Positions 9,024-16,935 of a stretch of 64,000 nucleotides of DNA are shown here, piece after piece. This DNA comes from Acidimicrobiales bacterium (GTDB lineage Bacteria > Actinomycetota > Acidimicrobiia > Acidimicrobiales > AC-14). The first letter of the stretch is position 1, and every line of letters begins with the position of its first letter. The translations under genes and the position numbers were made by a program. Below the pieces are notes generated by a model. That model was given only the letters and a program-made list of their open reading frames with translations, was not told where the DNA came from and did not search any database. The DNA is taken from positions 1-64,000 of the forward strand of contig JAODBK010000001.1 of NCBI GenBank assembly GCA_025463925.1, in the 5' to 3' direction.

Positions 9024-9533
9024 TTAGGAGCCCGACTGGACGATGGTGACGGTGACCGGAACCGAGAAGGTCGCGCCCTGGCAGCCGTCGGCCGCCAACG
9101 CTGACATCTTCAGTGCTCCGACGAGGGTCACGACCTGGTTCGACACGGCCGCGTTGACGGCGTGGTTCGTGATGGTCGACTGGCTTGTCGGAGCCGTGAA
9201 GCTCACGTCCGCAGCCGGGCATGCGCCCTTGCCGTTGGCCGTCGTGATCGAGCCGACGCTGGCCGCGGCAACGCCCGTGATGTCGATGTTGTAGGGGTTG
9301 GTGTTGCTGATCTTGAAGGTGAGGTCGCTGCCCGTGGCGTTGCCCGGGTACAGCGAGCTGTCAGCCGCCGGCGTGGTGGCGGCGAGGGTCAGGACCTGGG
9401 TGTAGGCCTTCGCTGAGCCACTGCCGTCGCCGACGGTGGTCCAGCTGGTGCTGGTGGCGGCGTAGCCGATGCCCATGGCGGCGAGCGCGCCGGCGGCGGT
9501 GGCGAGAGCCACGATCTTGCGGGGATAACGCAT
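9024..9533 (-). CDS. Exported SipW/TasA-style surface protein (first gene of operon)
   Basis: The protein has 169 residues, starting at ATG 9533 with a clear AAGGAG site. The signal sequence MRYPRKIVALATAAGALAAM followed by GIGYAATSTSWT resembles the SipW-dependent type of N-terminus. The mature part is a single beta domain with LYPGNATGSDLTFKISNTNP, then VSFTAPTSQSTI and GCQGATFSVPVTVTI near the end. It leads the three-gene operon running down to 7100. A camelysin/TasA-like fibre or surface-layer role is inferred from signal and fold type only. No dedicated signal peptidase lies beside it; the nearest S24/S26-type protein is at 31.3 kb. Confidence 0.75.
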   Translation of the reverse strand: MRYPRKIVALATAAGALAAMGIGYAATSTSWTTVGDGSGSAKAYTQVLTLAATTPAADSSLYPGNATGSDLTFKISNTNPYNIDITGVAAASVGSITTANGKGACPAADVSFTAPTSQSTITNHAVNAAVSNQVVTLVGALKMSALAADGCQGATFSVPVTVTIVQSGS

Positions 9534-9962
9534 TTTGATCTCCTTGGGATTTGAGTTGCTGCTCCGACATGGGCGTCGGTTTCGCCACTCGCTCCCTCCC
9601 GGCCCCGCAGGCGACCAATCACTTCGCCGGAAGATCAACGCTTCGCCCTGCTGGACTCGCCTCCTGCGAGAGACGAGGCCAGCGGGGTCACTTTGGCGAG
9701 CACGCAGAGCGTTCACATGAGGCGCGCGACCCAATTCAGGAGAACGTCAGGAAGACAGGTCCCGCGGCCCATGACACAACGTCGAGCGGACTAGTGCCTA
9801 CTCACGATGGGTGGGCAACAACGGGACAATGCCTTCCCAACGGCCCACAACAAACGCCGCGACCGGCGCGCTCCGTGACAAGACGGCCGATCGCCCCGGC
9901 CGCGACGCGGAAGGGATTGATGACCGGGCGGGGCGCGACATCAAGAAGTCGTCAGGAAGTCG
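9534..9962. promoter_or_regulatory. 429-bp intergenic region upstream of the surface-protein operon
   Basis: No convincing gene lies here. On the minus strand the last 60 nt before the 9533 start include the small hairpin CCGAC/GTCGG and the AAGGAG ribosome site. I looked for a cyclic-di-GMP (GEMM) aptamer and did not find its conserved blocks. At the far end, three tandem 11-nt repeats abut the ABC permease stop (see 9946-9978). Confidence 0.4.
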
Positions 9963-9978
9963 TCAGTAAGTCGTCAGG
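9946..9978. repeat. Three tandem 11-nt repeats at the end of the ABC permease gene
   Basis: Three head-to-tail copies of AAGTCGTCAGG (the middle copy ends in T) occupy 9946-9956, 9957-9967 and 9968-9978. The last copy contains the permease's final codons and stop. On the minus strand the unit reads as repeated TGACGACTT, which could be a small iteron-like protein-binding array or a polymerase-slippage product. Confidence 0.6.
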
Positions 9979-10751
9979 GTCCCTTGCCGCCGTGCGTGGT
10001 CAACGGCGTGACCCAAAGCCACCCACGCTGCCGGGACAACGATCGCAGCGGTCAACGCCAGCACGGCCAACGGTCCCGCGAGATCGAGCGGTGAGCGGGC
10101 CGACAACATCGCCCCGCGCCAGGCCTGCAGCGCGTACGCCATGGGATTGGCCTTGGCGACCCAGCGCAGCCACGACGGGAACGTCGACGTCGGCACGTAC
10201 GCCCCCGCGGTCACCGCCGCGACCATCCCGATGAGGCCGGCCACCGGGTTGCCCCGCTTCACCACGAGCACCGCGGCCGCCGACAGGAGGCCCAGCCCGA
10301 CGAACGCCGCCGCCGACAGCACGGCCGCGATCGCGAGCGATGCCACGGAGATCGAGAATCCGGCACCGGCGATCATCGCTGCGGCCAGCGCCACCGCCGA
10401 GCCGGCCATCCCGATCACCAGCGGCCACACGCCCATCATCGCCACCAGCCGGCGGTGTTCGACGGGCGCGGTGAAGATCGCCTCGAGCGTCCCCTCGAGC
10501 TGTGCTTCTCGCACCGCCGATCCGAACGCCTGCATGGCCGACAACAGCGCCCCTGTCACCGCGATACCGACCGCCACGTACGCGAAGTAGGACGCTCCGT
10601 ACCGGGCCGCGAAGTCGTGCCGCACCACCGGCGCCACCAGCCCGAACGTACCGAGGAAGAGCACGATCCCGGCGGCGTGCCCGATCATCGCCGCGCGGTA
10701 CGTCCGCTCGACCCGCAGGTCGCGCAGCAGGAACGCCCGCACCCGGTTCAT
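9963..10751 (-). CDS. ABC-2 type transporter permease
   Basis: The membrane subunit has 262 residues and about six transmembrane helices, beginning MNRVRAFLLRDLRVERTYRA. It includes an ABC-2 style run of hydrophobic segments and the NPVAGLIGMVAAVTAGAYVP and ANPMAYALQAWRGAML blocks typical of ABC-2 permeases. The ATG at 10751 overlaps the stop of the ATPase gene (ATGA), giving a coupled two-gene transporter downstream of a sugar-1-phosphate transferase. Export of a lipid-linked glycan or related substrate is inferred from that context. The substrate is not evident, and drug or lipid export remains possible. Confidence 0.85.
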   Translation of the reverse strand: MNRVRAFLLRDLRVERTYRAAMIGHAAGIVLFLGTFGLVAPVVRHDFAARYGASYFAYVAVGIAVTGALLSAMQAFGSAVREAQLEGTLEAIFTAPVEHRRLVAMMGVWPLVIGMAGSAVALAAAMIAGAGFSISVASLAIAAVLSAAAFVGLGLLSAAAVLVVKRGNPVAGLIGMVAAVTAGAYVPTSTFPSWLRWVAKANPMAYALQAWRGAMLSARSPLDLAGPLAVLALTAAIVVPAAWVALGHAVDHARRQGTLTTY

Positions 10752-11512
10752 GCCGTCGACCCAGCGAGATCGACGGACGGCACCGACCGCTCGGACCATT
10801 CGCGATGCGTCCCATCGAACACCACCCGCCCGGCGTCGAGACTGAGCACGCGCGTGCACACACCGACCAGCTCGGCCGGATGGTGGGTCGCGACGAGCAC
10901 CGTCGCCTTGGCATCGGCCAGCCGCCCGATCACCGCGTGCAGCACCGCCGCCGATTCCTCGTCGAGCGCGCGGAACGGCTCGTCGAGCAGGAGCACCGGC
11001 GCCCCGACCGCGAACGCCCGTGCCAGCGCCAGCCGCTGGCGCATGCCCGCGGAGTAGGTGGCATACGCGTCGGCCCCGGCGTCGGCCAGCCCGACCGTTC
11101 CGAGCGCGTCGTGGATGCGTGGGCCGCATACCGAGCGTGAAAGCCCGTGCAGCGCCGCGAAGAACTCGAGGTTCTCCCGACCCGTCAGTCGCAGCGAGAA
11201 CGAACGGTCATCGCCGGCCACGAAGGCGACGCGGCGGCGCACCTCCACATCGTCCTTGGCCACATCGAGCCCGCACACCGCCGCTCGTCCGACATCCGGC
11301 ACGAGCAACGTGGCCAGCACCCGCAGCAGCGTCGACTTGCCGGCGCCGTTCGGGCCCGTCAGCGCCACGACGTCGCGGGCGAAGGCCGTGAACGACACGT
11401 CGGCCAGGGCTTCGACCGCCGACCGGCGCGGCGACCGGGCCGCCAGCCGGGCCAGCCGCCCCGCCGGCAGGAACCGCTTCGAGAGCCCCTCGAGTGCGAC
11501 GGTCTCGATCAC
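10748..11512 (-). CDS. ABC transporter ATP-binding protein
   Basis: The ATPase has 254 residues with Walker A GPNGAGKST, a Q-loop-region substitution (FVAGDDRSF), signature-like YSAGMRQRLALARA, Walker B VLLLDEP and switch His in VATHH. The start at GTG 11512 lies 17 nt beyond the stop of the glycosylphosphotransferase gene and keeps the family N-terminus (VIETVALEGLSKRFLP). The canonical LSGGQ is replaced by YSAGM, as in Wzt/TagH and NodI-type exporters. It is translationally coupled to the permease at 9963-10751. Confidence 0.9.
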   Translation of the reverse strand: MIETVALEGLSKRFLPAGRLARLAARSPRRSAVEALADVSFTAFARDVVALTGPNGAGKSTLLRVLATLLVPDVGRAAVCGLDVAKDDVEVRRRVAFVAGDDRSFSLRLTGRENLEFFAALHGLSRSVCGPRIHDALGTVGLADAGADAYATYSAGMRQRLALARAFAVGAPVLLLDEPFRALDEESAAVLHAVIGRLADAKATVLVATHHPAELVGVCTRVLSLDAGRVVFDGTHREWSERSVPSVDLAGSTA

Positions 11513-11529
11513 CGCGGTTCGGGCCTCGG

Positions 11530-12999
11530 TCAGTACGCGCCCCGCCGCAGCAGCACGGTGGGGACGGTCTTGGCGACGATGGCGAGGTCGGTCCACAGCG
11601 ACCAGTTGTCGACGTAGTAGAGGTCGAGGCGGGTGTACTCCTCGAAGGTGGCGTTGCTGCGGCCCCGCACCTGCCACATGCCGGTGATCCCGGGCGTGAC
11701 CTGGAGGCGGGCGTGGAGCGCAGGCGTCCAGCCCCGCATCTCACTCGCCAACGCCGGCCGCGGTCCCACGATGCTCATCTCGCCCCGCAGCACGTTGAAG
11801 AACTGCGGCAGCTCGTCGACCGAGAACTTGCGGAGGAGGGCGCCGGTGCGGGTGACGCGCGGGTCGTCGTGCAACTTGAAGAGCGGCCCGGCGGCCTCGT
11901 TGCGGTCGCGTAACTCGATCACCCCGAGCTCGGCGTCGCGCACCATGGTCCGGAACTTGAGGATGCGGAACGTCTTGCCGCCCCGGCCGACCCGCTCCTG
12001 GCGGAAGAGCACCGGCCCCGGCGAGTCGAGCTTCACCGCGATCGCGCAGGCCAGCAGGACCGGCAAGCCGGCGACGAGCACCGCGGCCGACACCACCAGG
12101 TCGAAGGTCCGCTTGGCCACGGGCCGCCAGCCCCGCCGGCGCACCGGCTCGACGTAGACGATCGGGTAGCGCCCGAGCGGGCGCACCGTGAGACGGGCGG
12201 CGTCGATGTCGCGCAGCGTCGACGACATCTCCACGTGCACCCCGGCGTCGGTGAGCTGACGGGCCAACCGGTTCGAACTCTCGAGGTCCACCGCGGTGGT
12301 GGCAAGGATGACGCTGCTGGCGCCGCTCACCCGCACCGCGTCGAGCGTGTCGTCGATGCCCCCGAGCACCGGGCGGTGGTCGTAGAGGTAGGTGCCGCGT
12401 GACGCGTGGTCGTCGACGAATCCGACCACGCGGTAGCCGAGCGAGGGCTCGGACATGAGCAGCTCGCACAGCGCCAATCCCTCGGCATTGCCGCCGGCGA
12501 TGACGACCGGCCGCAGCAGCATGCCGCGACGCCGCATCAGCGCGAACAATCGCCGGGCGACTTCGCGCTCGGCCAGGACCGCGACCATCGTGGTGACGAA
12601 GGTGAGCACCAGCCAGCCGCGGGCGACATAGAGCTGCAGCGCGAAGGCCACGACCGCGATGGCGGCGACGCTGGTGCCGACCGCATGGATGAGCCGGCGG
12701 AACTCCTCGAGCCGGCTGGCGAGGAAGCGGGACGAGTAGAGGCGGTAGTGGCCGAAGATCGCGGCCCAGGCCGGCAGCGACAGCGCGCCGAGCACGAGGT
12801 GCTGGCTGCGCATGGTCAGCGGGGTGGCGCCGGGCGCGACGGCGCGCAGCCGGTAGGCGAGCACCATCGACAGGGTGATCGTCACCAGATCGGCGCCGAC
12901 CAACACGCTCTTCACCAGCCGCGGGCGGGGCGCCGGGATCGCCTTCGCCGGCGACGCGACGACGGTCTCCTCAACCAGCGGGAGAGTGATCGCGCTCAC
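11530..12999 (-). CDS. Polyprenyl glycosylphosphotransferase (EPS-initiating sugar transferase)
   Basis: The protein has 489 residues. The N-terminal half has four or five membrane helices and a CoA-binding/Rossmann-like segment (PVVIAGGNAEGLALCELLMS, YRVVGFVDDH). The C-terminal bacterial sugar transferase domain (about 290-489) begins KRTFDLVVSAAVLVAGLPVL. It carries FRQERVGRGGKTFRILKFRT, the catalytic region DDPRVTRTGALLRKFSVDEL, the Pro-containing MSIVGPRPALASEM and VTPGITGMWQVRGRSNATFEEY. It transfers a hexose-1-phosphate to undecaprenyl phosphate at the inner membrane and so initiates a repeat unit. The domain order fits the EpsL/WcaJ-like superfamily; sugar specificity is unknown. It heads a minus-strand unit with the ABC exporter. 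A CCCCTAGGGG palindrome lies 48 bp upstream. Confidence 0.93.
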   Translation of the reverse strand: MSAITLPLVEETVVASPAKAIPAPRPRLVKSVLVGADLVTITLSMVLAYRLRAVAPGATPLTMRSQHLVLGALSLPAWAAIFGHYRLYSSRFLASRLEEFRRLIHAVGTSVAAIAVVAFALQLYVARGWLVLTFVTTMVAVLAEREVARRLFALMRRRGMLLRPVVIAGGNAEGLALCELLMSEPSLGYRVVGFVDDHASRGTYLYDHRPVLGGIDDTLDAVRVSGASSVILATTAVDLESSNRLARQLTDAGVHVEMSSTLRDIDAARLTVRPLGRYPIVYVEPVRRRGWRPVAKRTFDLVVSAAVLVAGLPVLLACAIAVKLDSPGPVLFRQERVGRGGKTFRILKFRTMVRDAELGVIELRDRNEAAGPLFKLHDDPRVTRTGALLRKFSVDELPQFFNVLRGEMSIVGPRPALASEMRGWTPALHARLQVTPGITGMWQVRGRSNATFEEYTRLDLYYVDNWSLWTDLAIVAKTVPTVLLRRGAY

Positions 13000-13046
13000 A
13001 GGCGAAGTCTGATGCTCTTCGCCCCGATCCCCCCAGGTGAGAACGC

Positions 13047-13056
13047 CCCTAGGGGG
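13047..13056. promoter_or_regulatory. Palindrome CCCCTAGGGG in a divergent promoter region (site S1)
   Basis: A perfect 10-bp palindrome in the 164-bp gap between the sugar transferase (minus, starts 12999) and the acetyltransferase (plus, starts 13164). The same core or its ACCCC/GGGGT half-sites recur at 14860, 36087, 36186-36205 and 40081-40105. It is a candidate operator; the binding protein is unknown. Confidence 0.45.
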
Positions 13057-13163
13057 ATCCCGTTGGGAGTGCTCAGGCGAGCACGAGGCCCCTCGCTAAC
13101 GCGTCGGCGCGGGACCGGGCTCCGATTGGCGGCGCATCCGTAGCCATCGGGCAGGCTTTGGGC

Positions 13164-13640
13164 ATGCGACTCTCAGAGGCGATCCGTCGGGATCGGGCGA
13201 CCTACGGACTTGACTCACCATGGCGTCTGGGATTGAGCGCACTATGGCTGTCGCCCTTCTGGCTGATCTTCCTTTACCGACTCGCGCATTGGTGCCACAC
13301 GCATCGCGTGCGTGGCATTGCGAACGTGATCAGGGCCATCGGGATGGTCGTGTGGGGCGCAGAGATCTGGCCCGGGGCAGAGATCGGCCCCGGCTTCCGA
13401 GTGGCCCACCCAGTCGGAGTTGTCATCGGCAGTGGGGTGCATGCCGGGCGGAACCTCATGGTGTTCTCTGGCGTCGTTCTCGGCTCATCCGCAGCCCACT
13501 ACCGGGACGGCACGGCTGAGCCGACGATCGGCGATGACGTCACGATTTACGCGCATGCCGTGGTAGCCGGCGGCATCCGGATAGGCGACGGCGTCGTCAT
13601 CCGCGCCGGCTCCGTTGTTCTCCAGGATGTTCATCGCTAG
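13164..13640 (+). CDS. Serine acetyltransferase-like hexapeptide-repeat acyltransferase
   Basis: The protein has 158 residues, starting at ATG 13164 (MRLSEAIRRDRATYG); a TTG two codons upstream is an alternative. A hydrophobic N-terminal segment (LGLSALWLSPFWLIFLYRLA) precedes left-handed beta-helix hexapeptide repeats (IWPGAEIGPGFRVAHPVGVV, IGDDVTIYAHAVVAGGIRIG). The HPVGVVIGSG block matches the CysE/EpsC-type active-site region. It is shorter than housekeeping CysE and lacks its N-terminal helical domain, as in EPS-locus O-acetyltransferases (WcaB-like). It probably acetylates a sugar hydroxyl of the repeat unit. It converges on a GT4 gene 37 bp downstream. Confidence 0.85.
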   Translation: MRLSEAIRRDRATYGLDSPWRLGLSALWLSPFWLIFLYRLAHWCHTHRVRGIANVIRAIGMVVWGAEIWPGAEIGPGFRVAHPVGVVIGSGVHAGRNLMVFSGVVLGSSAAHYRDGTAEPTIGDDVTIYAHAVVAGGIRIGDGVVIRAGSVVLQDVHR

Positions 13641-13677
13641 CGCGTACTCGTGCGATCGTCCGGTTGCCGACCGGGCC

Positions 13678-14814
13678 TTAGGCAATGGCGACCGCAGGCT
13701 GCTGCTCGGCCACAATTCTCGTTCGGACGCCGGCAAGCGCGGCCTCGTCGGCCACGATCGCCTGGAGCCCCTCGGCGAAGCGGGCTTCGGAGTAACGGTC
13801 GGCGTGGGCGGCGAGCTGGGCTGGGACCCAGCTCAGCCGCGCCAGCCGCCGAACCGCGGCCGCGATCATCGACGGGTCGGGCTCGTCGAAGAACACCCCG
13901 GTTTCGGCCTCGATCACCGTGTCCAGGAAGCCACCCCACCGCAGCACAGCCGACGGAACGCCGAACGCCGCGGCTTCGATGGGCGTGAGCCCGAAGTCCT
14001 CATAGGAAGCCGCGATCAGGCCACGGGCGTTGGCGTAGAGCCACCGGAGCTCGGGGTCGCTGACGGAACTGAGGAAGGTGACGTTCGCCGGGGCGACCCT
14101 GCGCAGCGCGTGCTCCTCAGGACCGGAGCCGACAACAACCAGCCGCTCGCCTGGCAGCTCGGCAAACGCGGCAGCCGTGGCATCGAAGTTCTTGTACGCC
14201 ATCAGCCGGCCAACGGCCAGGAAATACCCGGGCTCGATGCCCATGGGTCGACGCTCCCCAGCGACGTCGGCGGCATGTGGGGCCGGGAGGATCTCGGCGT
14301 CGATGCCATATGTCGCCCGAATCCGGTCACGCACGACGGTCGACGTGGCGATGTAGCGATCGGCCCTACGAGCGGCTCGGTGGTCCCAACGGATGAGAGG
14401 GCGTCGAAACGCACTCGCCGACAACTTGGCAAGCCGACCGCAGCCGGCGAAGTATTGGTCCCGCTGGTAGAGCCAACGGGCCGGGTTGTAGCAGTAGACG
14501 ACTTTGCGGCCGCTCGTGCGCGCACCGTGCGCCCAGCCGCTCGAGCTGCAGAGAACCACGTCGGCGTCGACGTCAAGCCTCCCGAAGCTCGAGGCGAGGA
14601 GTGGGAGGGCGAGGCGGTGGTTCGACCGAAGGACTGACCAACGATTCAGAGCCGACGTACGCAGATCGATTTCGCCGAACGAAGCGAAGGTCTCTTCGGG
14701 CTCGAACAGCGAGGTGTACATCGGCGCGGATGGAAATGCCCTCGCCATCGCAAGTGCCACCCGCTCAGCTCCGCCCCGCTGAGTTGCGTAATCGTGGACG
14801 AGCGCAACTTGCAC
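13678..14814 (-). CDS. Glycosyltransferase family 4
   Basis: GT-B glycosyltransferase of 378 residues. The N-domain starts MQVALVHDYATQRGGAERVA, typical of WbaZ-like mannosyl/rhamnosyltransferases, with VVYCYNPARWLYQRDQY following. The C-domain nucleotide-sugar site has GYFLAVGRLMAYKNFD, VVVGSGPEE and the E-x7-E-type motif in SYEDFGLTPIEAAAFGVPS. It acts at the cytoplasmic face on an undecaprenyl-linked intermediate. It is a single-gene minus-strand unit with the site S2 palindrome (14860-14869) about 46 bp upstream of its start. Donor and linkage are unknown. Confidence 0.92.
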   Translation of the reverse strand: MQVALVHDYATQRGGAERVALAMARAFPSAPMYTSLFEPEETFASFGEIDLRTSALNRWSVLRSNHRLALPLLASSFGRLDVDADVVLCSSSGWAHGARTSGRKVVYCYNPARWLYQRDQYFAGCGRLAKLSASAFRRPLIRWDHRAARRADRYIATSTVVRDRIRATYGIDAEILPAPHAADVAGERRPMGIEPGYFLAVGRLMAYKNFDATAAAFAELPGERLVVVGSGPEEHALRRVAPANVTFLSSVSDPELRWLYANARGLIAASYEDFGLTPIEAAAFGVPSAVLRWGGFLDTVIEAETGVFFDEPDPSMIAAAVRRLARLSWVPAQLAAHADRYSEARFAEGLQAIVADEAALAGVRTRIVAEQQPAVAIA

Positions 14815-14850
14815 CAGCTCAGGCTCATGCCGTGGCTGCCTCGCAGGTAC

Positions 14851-14870
14851 CGGGGATGACCCCTAGGGGA
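14851..14870. promoter_or_regulatory. Palindromic site S2 upstream of the GT4 gene
   Basis: The 20 bp CGGGGATGACCCCTAGGGGA contain the palindrome CCCCTAGGGG (14860-14869) and an overlapping GGGG-ATG-ACCCC arrangement. It lies in the 189-bp gap between the GT4 start (14814) and the methyltransferase stop (15004), where the GT4 promoter is expected. It matches sites S1 and S4. Confidence 0.45.
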
Positions 14871-15003
14871 CACGCGTCGGACGACATACAGCAGTAGCGC
14901 CCGGACATCCCGGCAAGATGCCATCTCGCGCTTTCGGCTGGGCTCGATGGTTGCGGCGATGTCGGGCAGGCACTCTCGCCAGATCCATCATCGCGGCGGA
15001 TTC

Positions 15004-15723
15004 CTAGCTGCCACGTTCGGCCACAACGATGATGCTCGGTCCGAGCGTCGGTCGCAACCGAGCACACAATGAGAGTCCTGCCTTCATGGCCTTGGCTGTT
15101 GCCGTAGTTCGGCCGCTGCTGAGGTGGAAGTGCCGCGAGCTCCGGTATCGGACGACCAGCCCCGCACGTGCCATGAGTTCATCAAGCTCGGAGAACGTGT
15201 ACTCGCGCGCATGGCGCGCGAATGGGAGGCCTTCGATCCAATCCCGAAGGGGCGTCTGAACGTTCCTTCCAGCGAGTAGCCGCAGTCGGTTCATGACGTA
15301 GGCCTGGTTCGGCGTCGTGAAGTAAAGGCGCCCGCCCGGACGAAGAACGCGACGAACTTCCTCCAGCGCGCGGTACGGGTACTCGCGGAGATGTTCGTAC
15401 ACCTCCGTCATCACGACGGCATCAAACGCGCCGTCAGTTAGCGGATAGGGCGTCTTTTCAAGGTCCCACGTCACGTCCTCGACACCAGCAGCCGCTAATA
15501 GGCTCGTCATTCGGCCGATGTCGCCCGCGCCCCATTGATCCGAACTCACGCCGATGTCCACGGACGTGCACTGGTAGCCCAGCCCCGCAAGTCGAGAGAT
15601 CTGATCGCCAGGTGCCGCTCCGAGCTCGACCACCCGCGCCGGAGGAGGAATCGTGTCTGTCAATAGCTTCTCGATGAAGGCATACCGACGCCGCGCTTCG
15701 ACGCTCAGATTGCCAGCGGACAC
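15004..15723 (-). CDS. Class I SAM-dependent methyltransferase
   Basis: The methyltransferase has 239 residues: SAM-binding motif I VVELGAAPGDQISRLAGLGY (about 31-50), acidic loop SVDIG, motif II-like GAFDAVVMTEVYEHL, and the post-motif VRRVLRPGGRLYFTTPNQAY characteristic of the Methyltransf_11/UbiE-like fold. Its size and the LRPGGRL...TPN signature fit sugar or lipid-carrier methyltransferases in EPS loci. It is divergently oriented from a GT4-like gene at 15842 with a 118-bp shared promoter region. Substrate unknown; decoration of the glycan is inferred from context. Confidence 0.88.
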   Translation of the reverse strand: MSAGNLSVEARRRYAFIEKLLTDTIPPPARVVELGAAPGDQISRLAGLGYQCTSVDIGVSSDQWGAGDIGRMTSLLAAAGVEDVTWDLEKTPYPLTDGAFDAVVMTEVYEHLREYPYRALEEVRRVLRPGGRLYFTTPNQAYVMNRLRLLAGRNVQTPLRDWIEGLPFARHAREYTFSELDELMARAGLVVRYRSSRHFHLSSGRTTATAKAMKAGLSLCARLRPTLGPSIIVVAERGS

Positions 15724-15841
15724 GGCAACACCTGCGTTGAAGAAGCGGGTACGCGGACTCGCAATTCACAGGGTCTCGGCTGCGCCGGACAGGTGACCTT
15801 CATCAAAACGAAGCTCCTCCTCGACTGAGTATCGTGCGCCA

Positions 15842-16882
15842 ATGCGGGCCGCGATGCTCTACACGTGGGATTGGTCCCAGGAGTTTCAAGCCTTCGAAGC
15901 CGGCGCCGTCCCGTCCCACCGTCTCTCGGGTGCGGCTGATCTTCCGTCCTTCGGAATCGAGCCTGGATATTGCACGTGGCGCCGCGTTCCGCTCGGTCTT
16001 CGGCGACGCCAACTTTGGAAGATATGGCAAGCCGCCTGGGCCGGTGCCACGCAACGGCAGTGGGACTGCTTTGTAGCTGCCACGGAGGCGGCGGCGCTGC
16101 CGGTGCTCGTCCTCAGGAGACTCCGGCTGATTCGCAAGCCAATCATTCTCCTAACAGTCGCCGTTGTTAGGGACCCGTACCTACATGGGATCCAGGGCGT
16201 CGTTCGACGGTGGCTAGTGCGAGGTGCGGACGCAGTTGTGACCTATTCGACGTCTCAGATGCCGGAGTTGGTGCGGCGATTTCGTGTTCGACCAACCCGA
16301 CTCCACTTTGTGGCACTCGGTATCGACGTCAAGTATTTCGAGCCCCAGCCGGCGGTTCCGGAGTGGGACGTTCTTGCGGCAGGGACCAACGAGGGGCGCG
16401 ACTACCAAACGCTCCTCGCGGCCCTTGAGCCGAACGAACGGTGCCTGATCGTGACAGACGATAAGAATGCCGTAGCGGTCACTGATACTCCGTCCCTCGG
16501 CCAAATCACCATTGACCAGGCTGTCCCTATTGCACAACTCCGGAGCCTGTATGCGGCCGCTCGTCGTGTCGTCATCCCCCTGCACGATGTGACTTTCTCC
16601 TCCGGTCAGACGACGTTGCTTGAGAATCTCGCTATGGGTCGGCCTGTAATCGTCTCCGATGTGCCAATGATTCGCGACTACATCTCGTCCGATGCGATGA
16701 CAGCAGTGCCGGCTCACGACGTCGCCGCGCTACGACGGGCGTTGTCGGGCCCCACGCCGCCAATGATTCCTGCTGCGGTCGAGCATGTGCGGCGGCACTT
16801 CACAGCGGACCGGTTCGGCAGGGATCTTGCACAGCTGTGTGAAGCAGTCGTCAATCAGTCGAACTCGGAGCGGTCGCTGTGA
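15842..16882 (+). CDS. Glycosyltransferase, GT4-like
   Basis: A 346-residue protein with GT-B features. The N-terminal half is divergent (MRAAMLYTWDWSQEFQAFEA) with VVTYSTSQMPELVRRF, like the acceptor domain of GT4 enzymes. The C-terminal half has WDVLAAGTNEGRDYQTLLAA and a donor site with PLHDVTFSSGQTTLLENLAM followed by GRPVIVSD. The second half of the E-x7-E motif is replaced (SGQTTLLE), as seen in some GT4 relatives. The N-terminal domain has lower third-position G/C bias than the core EPS genes, suggesting separate acquisition. It converges on the operon end at 16936 with a 53-bp gap. Confidence 0.8.
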   Translation: MRAAMLYTWDWSQEFQAFEAGAVPSHRLSGAADLPSFGIEPGYCTWRRVPLGLRRRQLWKIWQAAWAGATQRQWDCFVAATEAAALPVLVLRRLRLIRKPIILLTVAVVRDPYLHGIQGVVRRWLVRGADAVVTYSTSQMPELVRRFRVRPTRLHFVALGIDVKYFEPQPAVPEWDVLAAGTNEGRDYQTLLAALEPNERCLIVTDDKNAVAVTDTPSLGQITIDQAVPIAQLRSLYAAARRVVIPLHDVTFSSGQTTLLENLAMGRPVIVSDVPMIRDYISSDAMTAVPAHDVAALRRALSGPTPPMIPAAVEHVRRHFTADRFGRDLAQLCEAVVNQSNSERSL

Positions 16883-16935
16883 AGACCTATGCAAGAGTCA
16901 TCCTCCGTTAGCCACACGCGCACACGATGGCGATG

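Noticed and set aside
9534-9720. Cyclic-di-GMP (GEMM) riboswitch before the surface-protein operon
   Set aside because: AGGGC and hairpin-like parts are present, but the conserved GACGCAAAGCC and GGTAGCCGGGTTGCC-type blocks are not found.
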